DNA from: Planctomycetota bacterium | Lineage (GTDB): Bacteria; Planctomycetota; UBA1135; UBA2386 | DNA: 22,591 bases | Direction: 5' to 3' | Assembly (NCBI GenBank): GCA_016793305.1 | Contig: JAEUHU010000093.1 | Location: forward strand, 1 to 22,591 | Shown here: piece by piece, positions 21,169 through 22,591 of the stretch | Numbering within the stretch: the first letter of the stretch is position 1 | Layout: every line of letters starts with the position of its first letter | The notes under the pieces: generated by a model | Told to the model about the DNA's origin: nothing | What the model saw: the letters and a program-made list of their open reading frames with translations, nothing else | Databases searched by the model: none | Program-made: the position numbers and the translations under genes

Positions 21169-22591
21169 AGCGCACCACGAAGTTGACCAGCTTGCCCGGC
21201 ACGACGATCTCCTTGACGACCGTCTTGCCCTCGAGATGCGTCGCCACCGCCGCCCGCGCCGCCGCGATCGCGACGTCGTTGACGCAGCCGTTCGGCACCA
21301 GCGCGCGCCCGCGCACCTTGCCCAGCACCTGCACGGCGATCTCGACCTCGTCGTCGACCAGCAGCTTGCCGTCGACGGTCGGCCACGGCGCGCGCGCCAG
21401 CAGGCCCCGACCGCCGAGCCGTTCCCACAGCTCCTCGGCCAGGTGCGGCGCGAACGGTTGCAGCAACTGCGCGAAGCGCCGCAGCTGGCCGCGCGACAAC
21501 CGCTCCATCGCCTTGGTCGCCTCGTTGACGAAGATCATCATCGCGGCGATCGCGGTGTTGAACGCCAGCCGCTCGATGTCGCCGTCGACCTTGTGGATCG
21601 TGCGGTGCAGCAGCTTCTCGATCTCGGCGTCGTCGGCCCGGTCCTGCCGCAGCCACTCGTGCACCGTGCCCTTCTCGGCGAACTCGGGCACCACGAGGCG
21701 CCAGGCGCGCTGCAGGAAGCGGTGCACGCCGGGCACGTCCTTCGGGTTCCAGGGCTTGCTGTCGGCGAGCGGACCCATGTACATCTCGTACAGGCGCAGC
21801 GTGTCGGCGCCGTACTCGGCGACCACGTCGTCGGGGTTGACGACGTTGCCGTAGCGCTTGCTCATCTTCGTGACGATCGGCTTCAGCTTCTCGCCGGTCG
21901 CCGCGTGCACGACGTCATCGCCCACTTCCTTCGTGTCCTTCTTCGGCACGATGGCGCCGCGCGCGTCCTCGTAGGCGAACGCCTGGATCATCCCCTGGTT
22001 GTAGAGCTTGTGGAACGGCTCCTTGCTCCGCACCAGGCCCTGGTCGTGCAGCACCTTGGTCCAGAAGCGCGAGTAGAGCAGGTGCCCGACCGCGTGCTCG
22101 GTGCCGCCGACGTAGAGGTCGACCGGCAGCCAGTAGTCGCTCGCCGCACGGCTGCAGAACTCGCGTTCGTTGTGCGGATCGCAGAAGCGCAGGAAGTACC
22201 AGCTCGAGCCCGCGGCACCCGGCATGGTGTTGATCTCACGCTGCGCCGGCCGGCCCTTGTGGTCCTTGGTGGCGACCCACTCCTTGGCGCGGATCAGCGG
22301 CGACTCCGGTACACCGCCCGGCTTGAAGTCCTCCATGTACGGCAGCTCGACCGGCAGCCGCGCGTCCGGCACCAGTTCGACGCCGTCCTGCGTGTGCAGC
22401 ACCGGGAACGGTTCGCCCCAGTAGCGCTGCCGCGAGAACAGCCAGTCGCGCAGCTTGTAGGTGACCTTCGCCTGGCCGCGCCCCTCTGCCACCAGCCAGT
22501 CGATCACCTTGCGCTTGGCCGCGGCCATGCCGAGGCCCTGGATCGTCAGCGCGCCGTTCGTGTTGTGCGGGCCGAACGGCACGTCGTCGCT
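21167..22591 (-). CDS. leuS: Leucyl-tRNA synthetase, C-terminal part (5' end outside window)
   Basis: The minus-strand frame enters from the right edge (first residues SDDVPFGPHNTNG) and ends at 21167, giving 474 residues of the second half of LeuRS. It includes YKLRDWLFSRQRYWGEPFPV, GAAGSSWYFLRF, WLPVDLYVGGTEHAVGHLLY, the KMSKS-loop equivalent KMSKRYGNVVNPDD, the anticodon-binding helical region (HKVDGDIERLAFNTAIAA) and the C-terminal domain ending PGKLVNFVVR. The HIGH motif and most of the editing domain lie outside the window. The enzyme charges tRNA-Leu with leucine in the cytoplasm. The last residue of the KMSKS signature is Arg rather than Ser. The GTG at 22582 is internal and not the true start. 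Confidence 0.98.
   Translation of the reverse strand, partial: SDDVPFGPHNTNGALTIQGLGMAAAKRKVIDWLVAEGRGQAKVTYKLRDWLFSRQRYWGEPFPVLHTQDGVELVPDARLPVELPYMEDFKPGGVPESPLIRAKEWVATKDHKGRPAQREINTMPGAAGSSWYFLRFCDPHNEREFCSRAASDYWLPVDLYVGGTEHAVGHLLYSRFWTKVLHDQGLVRSKEPFHKLYNQGMIQAFAYEDARGAIVPKKDTKEVGDDVVHAATGEKLKPIVTKMSKRYGNVVNPDDVVAEYGADTLRLYEMYMGPLADSKPWNPKDVPGVHRFLQRAWRLVVPEFAEKGTVHEWLRQDRADDAEIEKLLHRTIHKVDGDIERLAFNTAIAAMMIFVNEATKAMERLSRGQLRRFAQLLQPFAPHLAEELWERLGGRGLLARAPWPTVDGKLLVDDEVEIAVQVLGKVRGRALVPNGCVNDVAIAAARAAVATHLEGKTVVKEIVVPGKLVNFVVR

Noticed and set aside
16072..21186. Very long plus-strand open frame (about 1,700 codons)
   Set aside because: Its translation is low-complexity Arg/Ala/Pro text typical of a shadow frame in GC-rich DNA. 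It covers recognisable GspG, GspF and pseudopilin genes on the other strand and GspE in another frame.

Overview
The window is about 22.6 kb of very GC-rich DNA (roughly 70 % by eye, with G or C at most third codon positions) from the chromosome of a Planctomycetota bacterium. The best lineage evidence is a neighbouring DUF1549/DUF1553 gene and DUF1501 gene, a pair typical of that phylum. A Gram-negative-type envelope is indicated by a secretin, an outer-membrane beta-barrel and several signal peptides. No CRISPR array, tRNA, rRNA or prophage was seen.

Left part (1-5830). A DNA-alkylation-repair (AlkD-like) gene runs off the left edge on the minus strand and is divergent from a secreted protein of unknown function. 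Then comes a two-domain secreted hydrolase in which a beta-lactamase/penicillin-binding-like serine hydrolase is fused to a PHB-depolymerase-like esterase. Divergent from it are a DUF423 membrane protein and a very small gene that reads as a SelW/Rdx-type selenoprotein. That gene carries an in-frame TGA in a CxxU motif, followed by a perfect 7-bp hairpin with the geometry of a bacterial SECIS; an automatic caller would miss it. Just downstream is a short palindromic element with perfect 25-bp inverted arms and 9-bp direct repeats outside them, looking like a MITE, and then a small unrecognised ORF.

Middle part (5858-10071, minus strand). A two-gene operon encodes a DUF1549-LamG-DUF1553 protein and a Tat-exported DUF1501 protein. 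A plausible promoter lies upstream.

Right part (10160-20071). This is a compact type IV pilus/type II secretion-like machine. On the minus strand, in transcription order, are a GspG-type pseudopilin, a GspF/PilC platform protein, two unusual pseudopilins, a PilM-PilN-like fusion, a PilO-like protein, a PilP/GspC-like protein, and a lipoprotein secretin with a C-terminal TPR region. From the platform gene onward, consecutive genes overlap by 4 to 11 bases, so translation is probably coupled. The GspE/PilB ATPase is divergent from this operon. Together the products would form an envelope-spanning fibre or secretion complex: ATPase and platform in the inner membrane, M/N/O/P alignment proteins in the periplasm, secretin in the outer membrane, pseudopilins as the piston or fibre. 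No prepilin peptidase and no PilT-type retraction ATPase are in the window.

Right end (20153-22591). A predicted outer-membrane beta-barrel protein follows the ATPase, and the C-terminal part of leucyl-tRNA synthetase enters convergently from the right edge.
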